A program made the translations under genes and the position numbers. The notes beneath the pieces are model-generated. The model was not told where the DNA came from. It saw only the letters and a program-made list of their open reading frames with translations, and ran no database searches. This document shows positions 1-11,345 of a DNA stretch of 64,000 nucleotides, in pieces. Location of the stretch: assembly GCA_026182355.1 (NCBI GenBank), contig JAPFBL010001096.1, positions 1 through 64,000 of the forward strand, written 5' to 3'. Source of the stretch: Hermatobates lingyangjiaoensis. Taxonomy: Eukaryota > Arthropoda > Insecta > Hemiptera > Hermatobatidae. The first letter of the stretch is position 1. Each line of letters opens with the position of its first letter.

Positions 1-732
1 AGATCAACTGGTAAGGATTTACATGTTTTAATTCAGTTTTAACTAAGAATTCCCATAGATTACAAAAAACAGATAAATTCAAGGGCTAGAGTGTACTTTA
101 AGAGCCCCAGCGTTTCACAGAGATGGATCTTTAAACAGAGGTTATAAGGGTTTCCCTACTCTATAGTAGGGATTTTGGAGTCATTTCTTTTTCTTATATG
201 GCAACTCATACTTATATTGCAGTAATGTTTATTTCAATATAACTTTACTGAATCAATATAAGTTTCTTACTTCTTGCCATATTCCTGGTTTGGGAGAAGA
301 CCAAACACTTCTTTGAGTCTAATAAATAAACATTATTTGCCTGAAATTATCAATTAAAACAAAATCTATTACCCTATTTTGTTTAAGTCTATTTAGTTTA
401 CATTTTGAAATTATTAAAACAAATTAGTTTTATAAACATTTTGGTCATTGTTGATTTGTCAACTCTGGGGCTCGTAAACTCTCTCCGCTCCAAATCAAGA
501 AAAAACCAGCAAACAAAAAAAACAGAAACAAAAGAAAAACCCTAAGTAATACTCAAGTCCGATACACAGTACAGTTCACTTGAACAAAGGGACGACTGCC
601 TTCAATCAAGTTGTAGTTCTTCTCTTTAACTTCTTTAAAGTACTTAACACTGAAGAGATGATGAGTCAGTTACAGTTACAGAAGAGACCAGTTTGCAGAA
701 AGAGTTACAATCTTTTAAAATGACTGGCTGGA
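1..732. other. AT-rich sequence, no gene seen
   Basis: No reading frame or RNA gene is recognisable. The part next to position 733 would be the 3' untranslated region if the minus-strand frame at 733-954 is real: it is A-rich on the plus strand around 495-545, but no convincing poly-A signal arrangement was pinned down. Confidence 0.4.
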
Positions 733-954
733 TCAACCGACTACAGCCTCCAGTACAACTCTAGTTCCAAAATTAACAAAACCTAACATCTGAACTCTCC
801 CAGTTTGTTTCTTCTCTTCTTCACTTTCGTCTACTCTTACTCTCCTCTGCTGACTGATGTCATATTTCTCATTTTGTACAGGTAGTGCTTCTGCTGTACT
901 CAAGATGCCAACCCATGTAGGCTGAGGATCAAAAGAATCATTGGCTTTACACAT
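733..954 (-). CDS. Hypothetical 73-residue protein or terminal exon
   Basis: The minus strand has a frame from ATG (954) to TGA (733). The codon choice looks coding-like, with a polar, charged middle (ESEEEKKQTGR) and a hydrophobic end (NFGTRVVLEAVVG). A pyrimidine-rich tract followed by AG lies just upstream on the minus strand (about 975-1010), so this could be the last exon of a spliced gene rather than a complete gene; an in-frame TGA lies directly before the ATG. No domain or family is recognised. It could also be a fragment of a processed gene copy. It stands out because most other frames in this part of the window are AT-driven and low complexity. Confidence 0.4.
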   Translation of the reverse strand: MCKANDSFDPQPTWVGILSTAEALPVQNEKYDISQQRRVRVDESEEEKKQTGRVQMLGFVNFGTRVVLEAVVG

Positions 955-1356
955 CTTTCATCATTAGCCATTTTGTGCTACAAATTTTTAATAAACTTTT
1001 AGGGAAGAGAAAAAAATATATTAAACTGCGAAAACTATTAAAGTATACAATAACCAAAACAAATCAAATCCTGAAGTCACAATAACACTGGTGTAACCTA
1101 TCCTTGTGGCCAATTCTACCATAACTAAATAAAATATTTAAAAATATTTTAATTTAGCATCAGGAATTGGTATTAATCATTAAATTGATAATGGTAGGTA
1201 GAAGGTTCATCCTGTTTCTGATAATTATTACAGCTGATAATAATAGTGTAATTGATGGCGGTGGTAGTCAGAATCTTATAAAAATAGCAGTTAAATTAAA
1301 AACAAACTTTGTTTTGTTTCACTTTCACGGTCGATACTTTTATCAATAATTATATA

Positions 1357-1641
1357 CTACACTGGAGGTATCCTTGAAATGCACATAGATTGGGAAGTAA
1401 TAGGAAATCTTCCTTCTCCAGTGTGAAGTTTCAGGATATTCCATTTTTCTTCTACAATGCATAGAGCAAGGTCAATAGTCATATTAGTAAATAAAGAAGT
1501 AACATCTAAGGAAACAAGTACAAGTGGCGATGGTAGTCTTATAGCTCCTATATTGGCTGACATTGTAATGAATGAACCGCTTGTCAGGTCCTTCAAACAA
1601 TACCCTTTAATGTTCTCTTCATTTTTAAAAAAATGAATCAC
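1357..1641 (-). pseudogene. Penelope-like element reverse transcriptase fragment
   Basis: The minus-strand translation contains LVSLDVTSLFTNMTIDLAL followed by CIVEEKW. This matches the reverse-transcriptase motif A region of Penelope-like elements, where the Asp of SLDV is catalytic. The frame before and after this block is not recognisable, so this is a short decayed piece with no YxDD motif and no endonuclease. The sequence just outside (about 1326-1360) contains a CACGGTCGAT...TTTATCAATA tail also found at 4972-5000, which suggests an element end nearby. Confidence 0.6.
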
Positions 1642-2086
1642 TTATCATTACGAAAAGTAATAAGTATCTTAATTTTAACTCTCATCATCCATTCCGACAC
1701 AAAATAAACACTGCAATAGGCTATTTTTCATAGAGCACCTTTAGTGACAGCACGTATCACGATAAAAATATTAAATCGTAAACAAATACTTAAAAATAAC
1801 AATATCTCAAAAAATCTAATAACATAAAATGCACATCCTGCCATATATGAACACCCAGAATTACAGCACACAGAGATAATATCCGCTTTGCTAACACACC
1901 ACATATGGACACACCACCGAGTAGTATGCAGACATCTAATAAATATGGGAGATTGATTTATTTAAATGGTTTATCCAAAAAAAGCATTATTGAATAAAAC
2001 CGACTGTAAATTAGCACAAAAAAACACACTTAACATCATATTTACGAAATTAGAGTTGCATTGCTTACAATAGTAACATTGATGTT

Positions 2087-2455
2087 GTTTACTCAGTGAA
2101 GTGTTATGATTGTGATGTATTATATAATGAACAAACTAGCGAATACCTGAAAAATAGGATAATCCAACATGAAAATGACATAAGGCACAGAAAAAGAAAA
2201 ACAGTTTGTGAGCTAACAGAGCATGCATGTACTAAAAGACACACAAATTCTAGAACATACATGTTTCAAAACATACAAATTCTAGAACATGAAAAACACA
2301 CAGAAGAGAGACATTTCATAGGAATTATTAAAATATTGAAAGCACCAACTGCATGTAGCAAGAGATCTGATAAAGCTTGTCTTAATTTCAATCTCCTGCA
2401 GTTCTATGCACTAGTATTTAATGTGTTTTTTTTATGTAGTACCTCTATAGGCTAG
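2087..2455 (+). pseudogene. Penelope-like GIY-YIG endonuclease remnant
   Basis: The plus-strand frame reads VKCYDCDVLYNEQTSEYLK then NRIIQHENDIR, and later LTEHACTKRH and KRSDKA. This follows the PLE-type GIY-YIG pattern: C-x2-C before the second Tyr strand, a Q-T-x-x-L-x-x-R-I helix with the active-site Arg, then the H-rich segment. The usual GQT has become NEQT and no reverse transcriptase precedes it, so this is an inactive 3' fragment. It lies on the opposite strand from the nearby RT fragment, so the two come from different insertions or an inverted pair. Confidence 0.6.
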
Positions 2456-3877
2456 AGATACTACATAATTAGTATTGTAGTACTACTAATAATACTACAT
2501 ACTACATAATAAAACAAAAATCTATTTTGGTTTACTTTCTGTTCCTTTTATTTAATCTGCCCTTTTTTGTTTTGACCCATATCATAGAGTAATTAATTTG
2601 AACTTGGAGTAGTGGGTGGTTTGGTTCATGGTTTTATAACCTCCCCTTGTTTTCGTATCTGATATGATACGAACTATAAAATAAATTTGTTATCAGTTCA
2701 ATTTTGCTTGGTGACCAGTTTATATATTAAAATATCTTTTGAATGCAGCAATATTTTTATTTTAGTTATATTTTTTCTTTAGATATATAGTCATAATTCG
2801 TTCTTTATTACTTATATTTGCTGGTATAATAACCCGTTATTATCATCAAACAGAGATTTCCTTGTGTGTTCACTGTTTTATATATATATTCATGTTTATT
2901 AACTTTATAATGCAAAATTAATACTTTTCTAATTTTTAGTTTCTTATAACTGCATTTTTGAGAACTGTTTCACAAAGCAGATGCTGGTAACCTTAAATAA
3001 ACTCATCTAAAATAAATTTCTAGCATCACCAATGAAAGTTTGATGTTATATGACGTAGAAAACTTATTAAATTAATTTTTGTAATAATATATGTATCTAC
3101 TTTTTTGATGAAAGTAAGATCCAAAAGGGACAAATGAGGTTCAATGATGATAAAGAAACATAGAGAAATTAAAAACACACAGTTTGTAGTTTTAATTGAT
3201 CTCTGTTTTTTTATCTTTTATCAGTCTGATTTTGACTCTGACGAAGACCGCTTGTTAGTTTCTTTTTGTGTGGTTGTAACCATTTTTAATTAATAAAATT
3301 AAAATTTCAAATACTTGAAATATTTGATGTAGAAATATTTTCCACGCAATTTCTAAATGCAAATATTTACATTTTTTAATTTTCCAATAGTTACATTTTT
3401 GTGTAAAAGTTCAATTATGTATGTACTGAATATTTTTAATATTCCCCTGTAATGATCTTTACAATATTTCTATTAGTACACCCGCCATATTCGATGATTT
3501 TAAAATCTGCTATACTCTTCAATTGCTTTACTCGACTTCATTATTGTTCTTGGTGAATTACCACTCACTACTTTTAGTACTAGCTGTTTTGATTCTCCAA
3601 AAATCTTTATATTCTTAAACACGATCATATAAATGACATAGTATATGGTAAAACGTGTCTACCTCTTGTCGACTGCGTTATTAATGCAATATTAAGTACA
3701 TCTGGTGTAAGTAGTACTGAAGGAAACAATATTTAACTCTGTTTATAAATCCTTCATTTTGTAGAGATACGAGTATTGTATTCTCTTACAAATGTAATTT
3801 AACATTGTAAACTTACATAAACTTGACAAGACCCTTTGTTTTAGCATATATTGTCTGCTTTCTTGTTAACCCATTCA
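2456..3877. other. AT-rich intergenic sequence with a half ribozyme-like motif
   Basis: No gene is visible. At 3232-3262 there is a truncated copy of the repeat that reads TTTGACTCTGACGAAGACCG then CTTGTTA elsewhere in the window. Here the copy breaks off before the GAAA half, so it cannot form the hammerhead-like fold described at 21475-21517. A second related block (ATTTTTGTGTAAAAGTTCAA) occurs at about 3394 and again at 4334. Confidence 0.4.
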
Positions 3878-4165
3878 TCAGGTAGTACCCCTTAGAAGGC
3901 TGCTGCATGTTGTGCAAAAAGGCCCCCCGCCGCAGGGGGTTTGTTTGGATCCAGCATTTTCCAAACAGCCCAATGCCTCATTCCTCTCTATATTCCCTTG
4001 TTTCCAGTACCCACTTGAGAATTTAATTACTTTTACGGGTTCCATAATTAATTTTTCATTCTGTACAAGAACCTCTTTTTTAAAAGCAACATCCTTCCAA
4101 TCCAAGGAAATCATTTCATTCTCTAAACATGCATGCTTATATAGATATATAGTTTTCAAATACAT
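3878..4165 (-). other. Unassigned open frame with a Cys-rich end
   Basis: A 95-codon minus-strand frame ends in CGGGPFCTTCSSLLRGTT. A GC-rich island at about 3920-3955 (GCCCCCCGCCGCAGGGGG) interrupts otherwise AT-rich DNA. No family is recognised, and the opposite strand is also open over the same stretch. It could be an exon or a decayed transposon; I do not claim a gene. Confidence 0.15.
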
Positions 4166-4608
4166 GTATATAATTTTTCATAAATAGATCATATTATTTA
4201 TTTTGTATTTCTAATTTTCATGTTAAAATTATTTTTATATAGCATATTTATTTACCCTAAATTTATAGCAATACATGATACATGATTTTTTCCATCTTGG
4301 AAATATTTCCATTTTTTAAATTTCCAATAATTACATTTTTGTGTAAAAGTTCAATTATGTATTTACTGAATATTTTATTTGCAATTTGAAAACTATTAAT
4401 AATGTATGAAAGTGGTTTCTCTGTAGTTTTTGTTTACAAGTTATATTTTTTCTGTAATAAAATGTCAGTGCATACAGTAAATAATTACTGAGAGCAGTAT
4501 ATTTCTTGGTTTTCATGTTAACTGCATTATATTATCACCTGTTTCATTTAGTTTGTAGAATTAGCATATTACACTCCTTGTGTAACAAATTATCTCTATA
4601 TATATATA

Positions 4609-4971
4609 GGAATAGAAACAAAACTAAAGTTTATCGGGACTCGGTCAGTTCTTCAGGTTCAAATTAAACTCTCATTGTCCACGTTTCGGTTTTTATTGAA
4701 AACCTTTTTCGTAGGCCTACAAAACAGAGGAAAGGTAAGAAATAATTCAATCATTTTCACTAACCTATTTATTTTAATTTCCTAATTGTAACTAATTGCA
4801 CTTTTTATGTAAGTGTGATTTTTGAATGATTGAATTATTTCTTACAATTTCCTCTGTTTTGTGGCCTATGAAAAAGGTTTTAAATAAAAACCGAAATGTT
4901 GACAATGAGAGTTTAATTTGAACCTGAAGAACTGACCGAGTCCCGATAAACTTTAGTTTTGTTTCTATTCC
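4609..4971. mobile_element. Foldback element with PLE-like ends (GGTTTTAAATAAAAACC family)
   Basis: The outer approximately 150 bp on each side are reverse complements: GGAATAGAAACAAAACTAAA at the left and its complement at the right, ending at 4971. The arms carry the block CCTATGAAAAAGG, a GGTTTT/AAAACC hairpin, CCGAAA, then an ATGAGAGTTTAATTTGAAC segment. Relatives occur at 31246-31681, 46790-46905, 46920-47199, 48690-48775 and 49835-49985. The middle (about 4760-4800) is not paired. No coding capacity remains. It starts right after a short TA tract. Confidence 0.7.
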
Positions 4972-5009
4972 ACGGTCGATAATTTTATCAATATTTTATA
5001 TATATAAAC

Positions 5010-5130
5010 TAAATTGTTGAGTAGCAGTTTGCTTCTCAACGCAAATACTTTGCACTTCTTCCCGATGACGACGGATGTCGAAATATCGAAGTGAGTTCTG
5101 TAGTGTTTTTCTGTGTTCTTTTCTATGTGT
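5010..5130 (+). repeat. Diverged 3' end of a PLE (CUC/GAG ribozyme family)
   Basis: The segment aligns by eye with the 3' end of the PLE at 24675-24800: CCCGATGACGACGG, then TGTCGAAATATCGAAGTGAG and a run resembling TTTTTCTGTGTTCTTT. The ribozyme-like core has CCGATGA where the others have CTGATGA, so it is probably inactive. It is bounded by TA tracts on both sides. Confidence 0.55.
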
Positions 5131-5198
5131 TAAAGTTTTATATATATATAAAAAATAAATTCAAAACGAAGGAAACACACAGAAAGACACAGACATAA

Positions 5199-5235
5199 CT
5201 CACATCGATATTTCGACCATCGTCGTCATCAGGAG
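5199..5235 (-). ncRNA. Hammerhead-like ribozyme motif, left arm
   Basis: Read on the minus strand: CTC, CTGATGA, one extra C, GAC-loop-GUC hairpin, GAAA, a short segment, then GAG. CTC and GAG can pair as stem I. The base expected at the cleavage position is less canonical in this family than in the one at 39390-39441, so activity is uncertain. Confidence 0.5.
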
Positions 5236-5292
5236 GTGCGAAGAGCGAAGAGTACCGCCCTGTCTTCCTGCGGGACTCTTCGCTCTTCGCAC

Positions 5293-5329
5293 CTCCTGAT
5301 GACGACGATGGTCGAAATATCGATGTGAG
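5293..5329 (+). ncRNA. Hammerhead-like ribozyme motif, right arm
   Basis: Mirror copy of the motif at 5199-5235, in the plus orientation, with CTC (5293-5295) and GAG (5327-5329) as the stem I strands and CTGATGA at 5296-5302. It sits upstream of the outward-facing 3' tail of the right arm. Confidence 0.5.
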
Positions 5330-5737
5330 TTATGTCTGTGTCTTTCTGTGTGTTTCCTTCGTTTTGAATTTATTTTATTTTAAAAAAGTCCGCTGGACCG
5401 TTTCTTTTAATTGTATATATATATATGTGATAAAATAATCATGTAGTGCTGTATTTTTTCCCTCAAGTTGGTAGCAATGTATTATTATAGCTATTGTTTA
5501 TTGCATACTTGAGGTACCAGACACATTTACCTGATCGTTGGCCCGAATTTAAAAACAGGGAATGATTCAGAGACTCACCGTTTGAACTGCTAGAACATAA
5601 CATCACAGTCATAAATCCTATTAAAACTCTTTATTTAATATTTTTGGAGTTACTTTTACTTTATAAATTGTGTACCGAATGCCTCTTAGAAAAAGAGAAT
5701 CAATAATTTTAGTATAATTTACATGCAGTAACAGTTT

Positions 5738-6110
5738 TATTTTACTATAAGTTTTTGACGAATTCACATGGATCATGTCTCCAAAGTCATTTTCTGACGT
5801 TTTTTTGATGATACCTGTGTAGATGATTATCAAAAAACTTGTGTACCACCTACAGTCCAGAATCATTAAAGAATAAAATTAATATTCTGCACAAAAATGG
5901 GCCTCACAGTGTAGATAAACCATGTTGTTTGAAAGAAATTGTCCATGATGGGAAAATTACTTGTTTTACTTTGGGAGCTAATGAATGTATCGTATTCATA
6001 ATGATAGTTAAATAAAAAAGACACAAAGATCAATTGGTTGTCAAAAAGTTTGATATTATTTTTACTTATAGTAATGTTAAGTTCAGGTTACTCCAAATTT
6101 TTATTAGAAA
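5738..6110 (+). repeat. Diverged short copy of dispersed repeat seen at 12090-13705
   Basis: It shares a start like TTTTACTATAAGT, the line GTCCAGAATCATT, CACAAAAATGGGCC, GATGGGAAA and an end like TTACTTATAGTAA...GGTTACTCCAAAT with the longer repeat at 12090-13705. The ends contain an inverted ACTATAAGTAA-like core, which suggests a DNA transposon. No coding frame is recognised. Confidence 0.5.
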
Positions 6111-6154
6111 GGGTAAGAAACACTAAATTTTCACTTAAAAAAAGATTTCATCAA

Positions 6155-6200
6155 ATGACGACTCGTTTCGAACACTCAGGGTTCATCATCAGGTTACATT
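6155..6200 (-). ncRNA. Hammerhead-like ribozyme motif (GAAACG family)
   Basis: On the minus strand: CTGATGA, unpaired T, GAAC...GTTC hairpin, GAAACGAGTC. A GUC-type cleavage triplet follows a tiny stem III. Stem I pairing with the upstream AAC is short (about 2 bp), so this copy may be decayed. No PLE reading frame is recognisable beside it. Confidence 0.5.
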
Positions 6201-6259
6201 CGCCTCATTAAGCTTATATTGACTGTTTAAGAAGTCAAAGAACACTGACTCTTTGTGTG

Positions 6260-8685
6260 TGAAGACTTTGTGTTTCTAATCATGAGTGAAATCACCAATA
6301 ACTGCTTGCACATCTGGTGAGTTAATAGAATTATTTTTTTGCATTAATTAATAATGTAAATGAATTAAATTAATTTATGTATTATGATAATTAAATAAAT
6401 GAAATTGCACGACTAATTGTATGAGTGAGAATAAAATATGTAGTTCATAAAATGATTAATTATGCAAATATAATCTAAGCATGTAGTATTCTCAGCAAAA
6501 ATTTAAAAACATAGTTCAATCATATTAAATGTAATATTTATTTGTTTTTGAGGACCCCTTTGAAATAATAATAACTACTATGTGTACTTTGCTGTGTAAA
6601 TTCACACATATTGAAAATAACTTTATAATATTACTCAACAAATGACTCCAGTCTTAATTATTAGTATTCGTGATTCAGTTGAATTTTTTACAAGACTGTG
6701 ACAACGATTACATTTTCCTTAAAATTAGCAAAATATAGATAACTGCATCAGAACGAAACATTGAATTAAATATATAGCTTGTCAATTAACTTAATACTGT
6801 AATATATTTACTTTTAGCATAGTTCGGTGTACACCAATACATTTATTAAAACATAAAACATTTTATTATCGACCAAGCTGAAATGACAATTACTAAATTC
6901 CAAATATATATGTATTGACTATATTTTTGTCTTTTATTTTAAAATTATATTTACAAATGTATATTTAAAATTAATTTGTATTGTTCATATAGTCTTTTTG
7001 TTGAATACACTCACAAAATTTACAATCGCATCCAGTTCTTTCCTTCCATTGTGTAAAATGTCTTTTAAGAGCCAAATCTCTTAAACATTCTTTTAATTCA
7101 TCATGGCGTCATTTGAGTTTTATAACTGTACGCCTCGTTTTTTTTTTTAATCTCAATTTAGAAAAAAATGGTTATAATACATGTTTTAAAGTGTTTGATT
7201 AATTAGATTACTAACTGATGAACACGTATGAAATTATTTTTGTGTTCGTATAGCTGTTTCAAAAAAAAGGAGGAAATATCTGCTAGTCAATTTGAAGGTT
7301 AGTACACAATTTAAAATTATCTTCTATTTTTTTACTATATTGCGTTAAATTATAACTACTGAAAAATGAAAAACAAAAATAGATGTAAGAAATAGTTACA
7401 CTACATTATAGTAATGAAAAGAAAAATGATAGTTATCTTTACTAATTAGTACAAGAATTATTTTCAATTCAATAACGTCACTAAAAACTTTTAAAACTGA
7501 CTAATGTAAATTAATATGAAATTAAAGAGTAATACAAAAAAGTCATTCCGAAAAAATAAAAGATTATACTAACATTTAATTGGTTTTCTAAATATTAGTA
7601 ACAATAGATGCAATTAGACATGTAATCTTTTAATATTACAAGCATGAAAGAAACATAGTAATATTAATAAATAGAAATATTAGTAATAATATGTTCTAAT
7701 ATGACTTATGTGTCAGTTTTTAATGATATGTTCACTTTTATATTGTTTAAAACTTTGTATATGATGTTGTAGTATTCTAACAGTTTTAAACAGAAATCAA
7801 TAACAGAATATGAATAAAACTTTCTTTTTAAATAATGTCTCCATGCAAACATTACGCAACTGTTATTTTACAACCATTTCATATGTTAAACTAATTTTAA
7901 TAATCTCTCTTATTTCATCTTACATTAAATTGATTATATCTTGCAAATAGTTATAAAATGATTACTGCTCATAATTTAATTATTGAATATAAAGTAATTA
8001 ATTGCAAACAATATTTAAAAAGTCAAAACTTTTTTATGTAGTACTACCGTTTCTTATATGCAATATATCTTATGTGTTTAATTTTATTTAATTGTCAATC
8101 ATAGTTTATTAATTAAGCATTATTACTAAATAATATTAGATAACTTACTAATGAATTACAAATTGAAGGAAATAATTTGAAATATACAAGATTACAATAC
8201 TACTGGTACATTGTGATATTTTTTCAGAGATTAAAAGTTTACCATTTTGTTTCAATATGTTTACCTTTCTTTGTTAATACAATTAAACTTAAGGAAACAT
8301 ATCAAATTCTATAATAAATTAATATAAAATAATTAATATACTATTAAAAAAATGAATGTAGGAAAATGCTGTTAATATATTATTATTAAATTGACCTCTT
8401 TCTTTTTTTACGATACGTTTACTTTTTTACGTTGTTTAATTTAATAAACACTATATTTTTAGGATTTCAGTTCTGTATTAACTAATCTAATGTATTATTA
8501 CTTTTAACACCTAATTAAGATTACTAAGAACTTGAATATGGTTCTGAAAATTAATTTTAGACCATTTATTATTTGTATTAAAAGATTTTCCTTTTTATAT
8601 GAATCATTACTTCATACCACTATTTTGGCAGTTATGTCTGTTTCTCTCCCTGATAACTTTCTTTATCACTCTTATATATACGTGT
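6260..8685. other. Long AT-rich intergenic stretch
   Basis: No gene, RNA gene or recognisable transposon was found. The sequence is mostly A and T, with homopolymer runs near 7137-7150 and 7260. It could be intron or intergenic DNA. Confidence 0.4.
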
Positions 8686-8689
8686 ATAT

Positions 8690-8885
8690 TTGTAAATTTT
8701 GGTAGCAGTCCTTCTTTTAAGCACATATTATTAAAAAACATAACCATAGTTGGCAGAAACTTGCATCTTTATAAGTTTCTCTTTGGTGAGTCCTTCTTTA
8801 CGAACTGCTGGGTTATATGTTCTAATATTTGTAAATTTTGGTAGCAGTCCTTCTTATAGCAGAGAAACTTATAAAGAAGCAAGTT
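8690..8885. repeat. Rearranged PLE-tail repeat
   Basis: The block TTTGTAAATTTTGGTAGCAG then TCCTTCTT occurs twice in direct orientation (about 8691 and 8829). A 30-bp segment around AGAAACTTGC...TTTATAAGTTTCTC occurs as an inverted pair inside. The block is the complement of the tail GGACTGCTACCAAAATTTAC next to the PLE at 48630-48660, so this is probably a scrambled PLE 3' end. Confidence 0.55.
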
Positions 8886-8944
8886 TCTTTGAAGCAAGTT
8901 AGTTCAATACATATTTTAAGATCTCTTCCGACTTTTAATTGTTA

Positions 8945-9115
8945 ATTTATTGTTATCAGACTATTTACCTAATGGTTTTGTGTTGCTCAACCATTACAGA
9001 TTGGATATCTTTGTGGGTATTGTGGAGAATTATGGTACGTTATACTACAAATCAGTCTAATTCACGTTCCATCTAGTAAGAAATGCAGTCAAACAGTTTC
9101 TAACTTTAACTCACA
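8945..9115 (+). repeat. Direct repeat, copy 1 (about 160 bp)
   Basis: This segment, containing ACCTAATGGTTTTGTGTTGC and TTGGATATCTTTGTGGGTAT, recurs at 10158-10316 in the same orientation with scattered substitutions and one short gap. The origin is unknown; about 1.2 kb separates the copies. Confidence 0.65.
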
Positions 9116-10157
9116 GATTGTATTGATTTAGTTTTCAACTTGTAGGGTTGTGTGAATTCTTCTAAATTTAGTTCTGTTTGAGAGTATTCTATCGAGTTCT
9201 CTTCTGTATTCAGCTATAAATCTGGACACTTGTATAATTCTTTCTGCCTTGTCATAATATATATTTATTTTTAAGAAATTCTATTAGTAGGTACAAAATT
9301 TTGTAACCTCTTAGACAAGAAAACTTTTATTATTCTCAATTATTTTGAGTTTAATGATAAGACTGACTCCAATAAACAAATATTTCCCTTTCTCTCGACT
9401 TCGTCATAATAAAGAAGATGTAAAATGATTAAAGGTTATAATTACTTCAGGTTTTAAAATCACAGACTCCATCCTGTGGACCATATTGACTCCTTTCAGT
9501 AGTTCTAGTTTTATTGTTACAGACCCAGGTGTTATCTAATTTAATAGAAGTTTAACTTATCTTTATTTCTACTTTCTATTGATAACATACGCTTGAAAGT
9601 TTTGTTATTTTAGCGATTTTTCTAATCAATGATTATTTTATGAACCCTTAAATATTCATCACTCCCGTTGTTACTTTAAGGTAGGCTTAGCAGCATTAAT
9701 GTTGTGTTTTTACAATGTTAGGGCTACATAGCAAACTGCAAAGAATGATTATAACACGGCAACACTTAATTAGGTATATTCGACAAAGGTGACCTGGACA
9801 AAATGACAGAACCATCACTGCGTAAATTACATTGTTTTACAGGTACTTCAGTAATGCAGTTAGTGAGTAGAGTCATCTCAAAACGCCTTTTCCCTGTAAT
9901 GGGTTTTCCAAAAATTTTCTTTTCTAAGGTGTTTCAATTTTCTAACTGCAGGCCTTATATTTTCCTCAAATTTATAACTACTGCTTAAGCTGTAATATCT
10001 TTGAACCCAATAAAATCATAAATCACATTCAAATGTTTAAATGAATGGTCGAGTGTGTCTTCTTTGCGTTTTGTTGTTTACAATTTTAAATTTAATAAAA
10101 GTCTAACAGAACTAATTGACTAAATTATTTAATGTACTAGTAGACACAATGACGAGT
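9116..10157. other. AT-rich sequence between direct repeats
   Basis: No gene recognised. It lies between two diverged direct copies of a 160-bp segment, so it may be a unit that was duplicated and partly lost, or sequence inserted later. Confidence 0.35.
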
Positions 10158-10316
10158 CATTATTATCAGATTATTTACCTAATGGTTTTGTGTTGCACAA
10201 CCATTACAGATTGGATATCTTTGTGGGTATTGTGGTGTATTATACTATAATCAGTCAAATTCACGTTCCATCAAGTAAGAAATGCAATCAAACAGTTTCT
10301 AACTTTTACTAACATG
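10158..10316 (+). repeat. Direct repeat, copy 2
   Basis: Same-orientation partner of 8945-9115, with CAACCATTACAGATTGGATA and CACGTTCCATC shared. Divergence between copies indicates an old duplication. Confidence 0.65.
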
Positions 10317-11035
10317 AGCCTTCTTCCCATAAACCATTCAGCCTTTCGACCATTATATGGAACAAAGCAGAGCAGGTCGATGTTTTTAATTCCCTTTGAA
10401 AGCTGAGGTAATATACTTGGGTATCTTACTACATGAAGTAATGACTACCTACAGAAACTTAAGAATAGATTTCTAGAAGAGGTCATACTCCTGCTTTACT
10501 AGTAAGGAGATTGGTTTCAGTCCCCCTCCCCCACTTTGTGTTTGTTCCCCTATTGGAGAAGTTCCATTGTTATGTGATTTTAAATTGTTTTCCGAAGTTC
10601 CTTATAAAAAAGGGTTTATGGAGTTAATTTTAATAAACGTTTAAACAACTGCTTTAATATATTACTATTGTTACGTAAAAATTATTATTATTACGACTTA
10701 ATACTTATTCAATCTATTAGTAGTAGGTCATAATTAGGTCAAGGTCAATATCGAAGGTCAATCCATTGACCTTAGTTTAATTAGGCCAATGTGTTAGTTC
10801 GGCTAGAGATGAGGATATAGATATGCTTTGATTGAAAAAAATCACCAGCATCTATAACCAAAAAAAAATCATCAAATTTATAAATCGTACAAACCAATTT
10901 TAGTTCTTCTACTTACAAAAACAGCAAGGAAATTTTTTTAATATTAATGATTTGATAATTCTAAGTTTATTATTGAATAGAATATTTGTTAATAACCTCA
11001 TTATATGTTTATATTCGATTTCATTGTATAGTCAT
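10317..11035. other. Non-coding sequence
   Basis: No gene seen. A pyrimidine-rich tract (CCCCCTCCCCCAC) occurs near 10522. The sequence is otherwise AT-rich. Confidence 0.35.
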
Positions 11036-11039
11036 CAGC

Positions 11040-11345
11040 TTTAAGGACCAGGTTGTGGCAACATACTCGTTTCTGGACTGCAGATCCAGGGTTCAAACGC
11101 ACTCTGGCCTCAGATTTATTCCAGTAAATCTGGGCATGTCGTCCCTCGTAGAGGACGTTAAGCCGTCTTTCCTAGCCGCCTGTACGATGTTAGGTACTTG
11201 TTCTAAGATTCCCGCACTAAATACGCTTGAGTTATGCAAAATTGAGGACTACCAAAGTAGGATGTTCATTGTGTGCCATTGAAAAAGACAAATGTTCGGT
11301 CTTAGTGTGCCACTGCAACCTAATCTAACCTAACCTAACCAAACC
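11040..11345 (+). mobile_element. tRNA-derived SINE with CCTAA-type tail
   Basis: The head (about 11045-11105) resembles a tRNA: GACCAGGTTGTGGCAACATA, then an anticodon-arm-like region, then GGTTCAAAC, a good B box. The body includes GAGGACGTTAAGCCGTC, TACGATGTTAGGTACTTG and TACGCTTGAGTTATGC. The 3' end is AACCTAATCTAACCTAACCT then AACC, i.e. units of AACCT. Relatives with the same body are at 17031-17161, 34465-34700 and 41255-41556, and a 3' end with the same tail is at 58735-58825. The A box is degraded, so this copy is probably dead. Confidence 0.75.

Larger units (their letters stand above)
5147..5415. mobile_element. Miniature inverted dimer of a PLE 3' end
   Basis: Two head-to-head copies of the same PLE 3' end (about 120 bp each) form a near-perfect palindrome. 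The left arm is minus, with 3' end outward; the right arm is plus and keeps a longer tail, AAAAAAGTCCGCTGGACCG plus a TA tract. The arms join inside GAAGAGT/ACCGCCCTGTC, so the two copies are truncated at slightly different 5' points. It is the same family as the coding palindrome at 22827-24805 but keeps only the ribozyme region and tail. Confidence 0.75.

Noticed and set aside
8599..8844. 81-codon frame rich in Phe/Leu/Ile
   Set aside because: AT-driven frame across a duplicated PLE-tail repeat.
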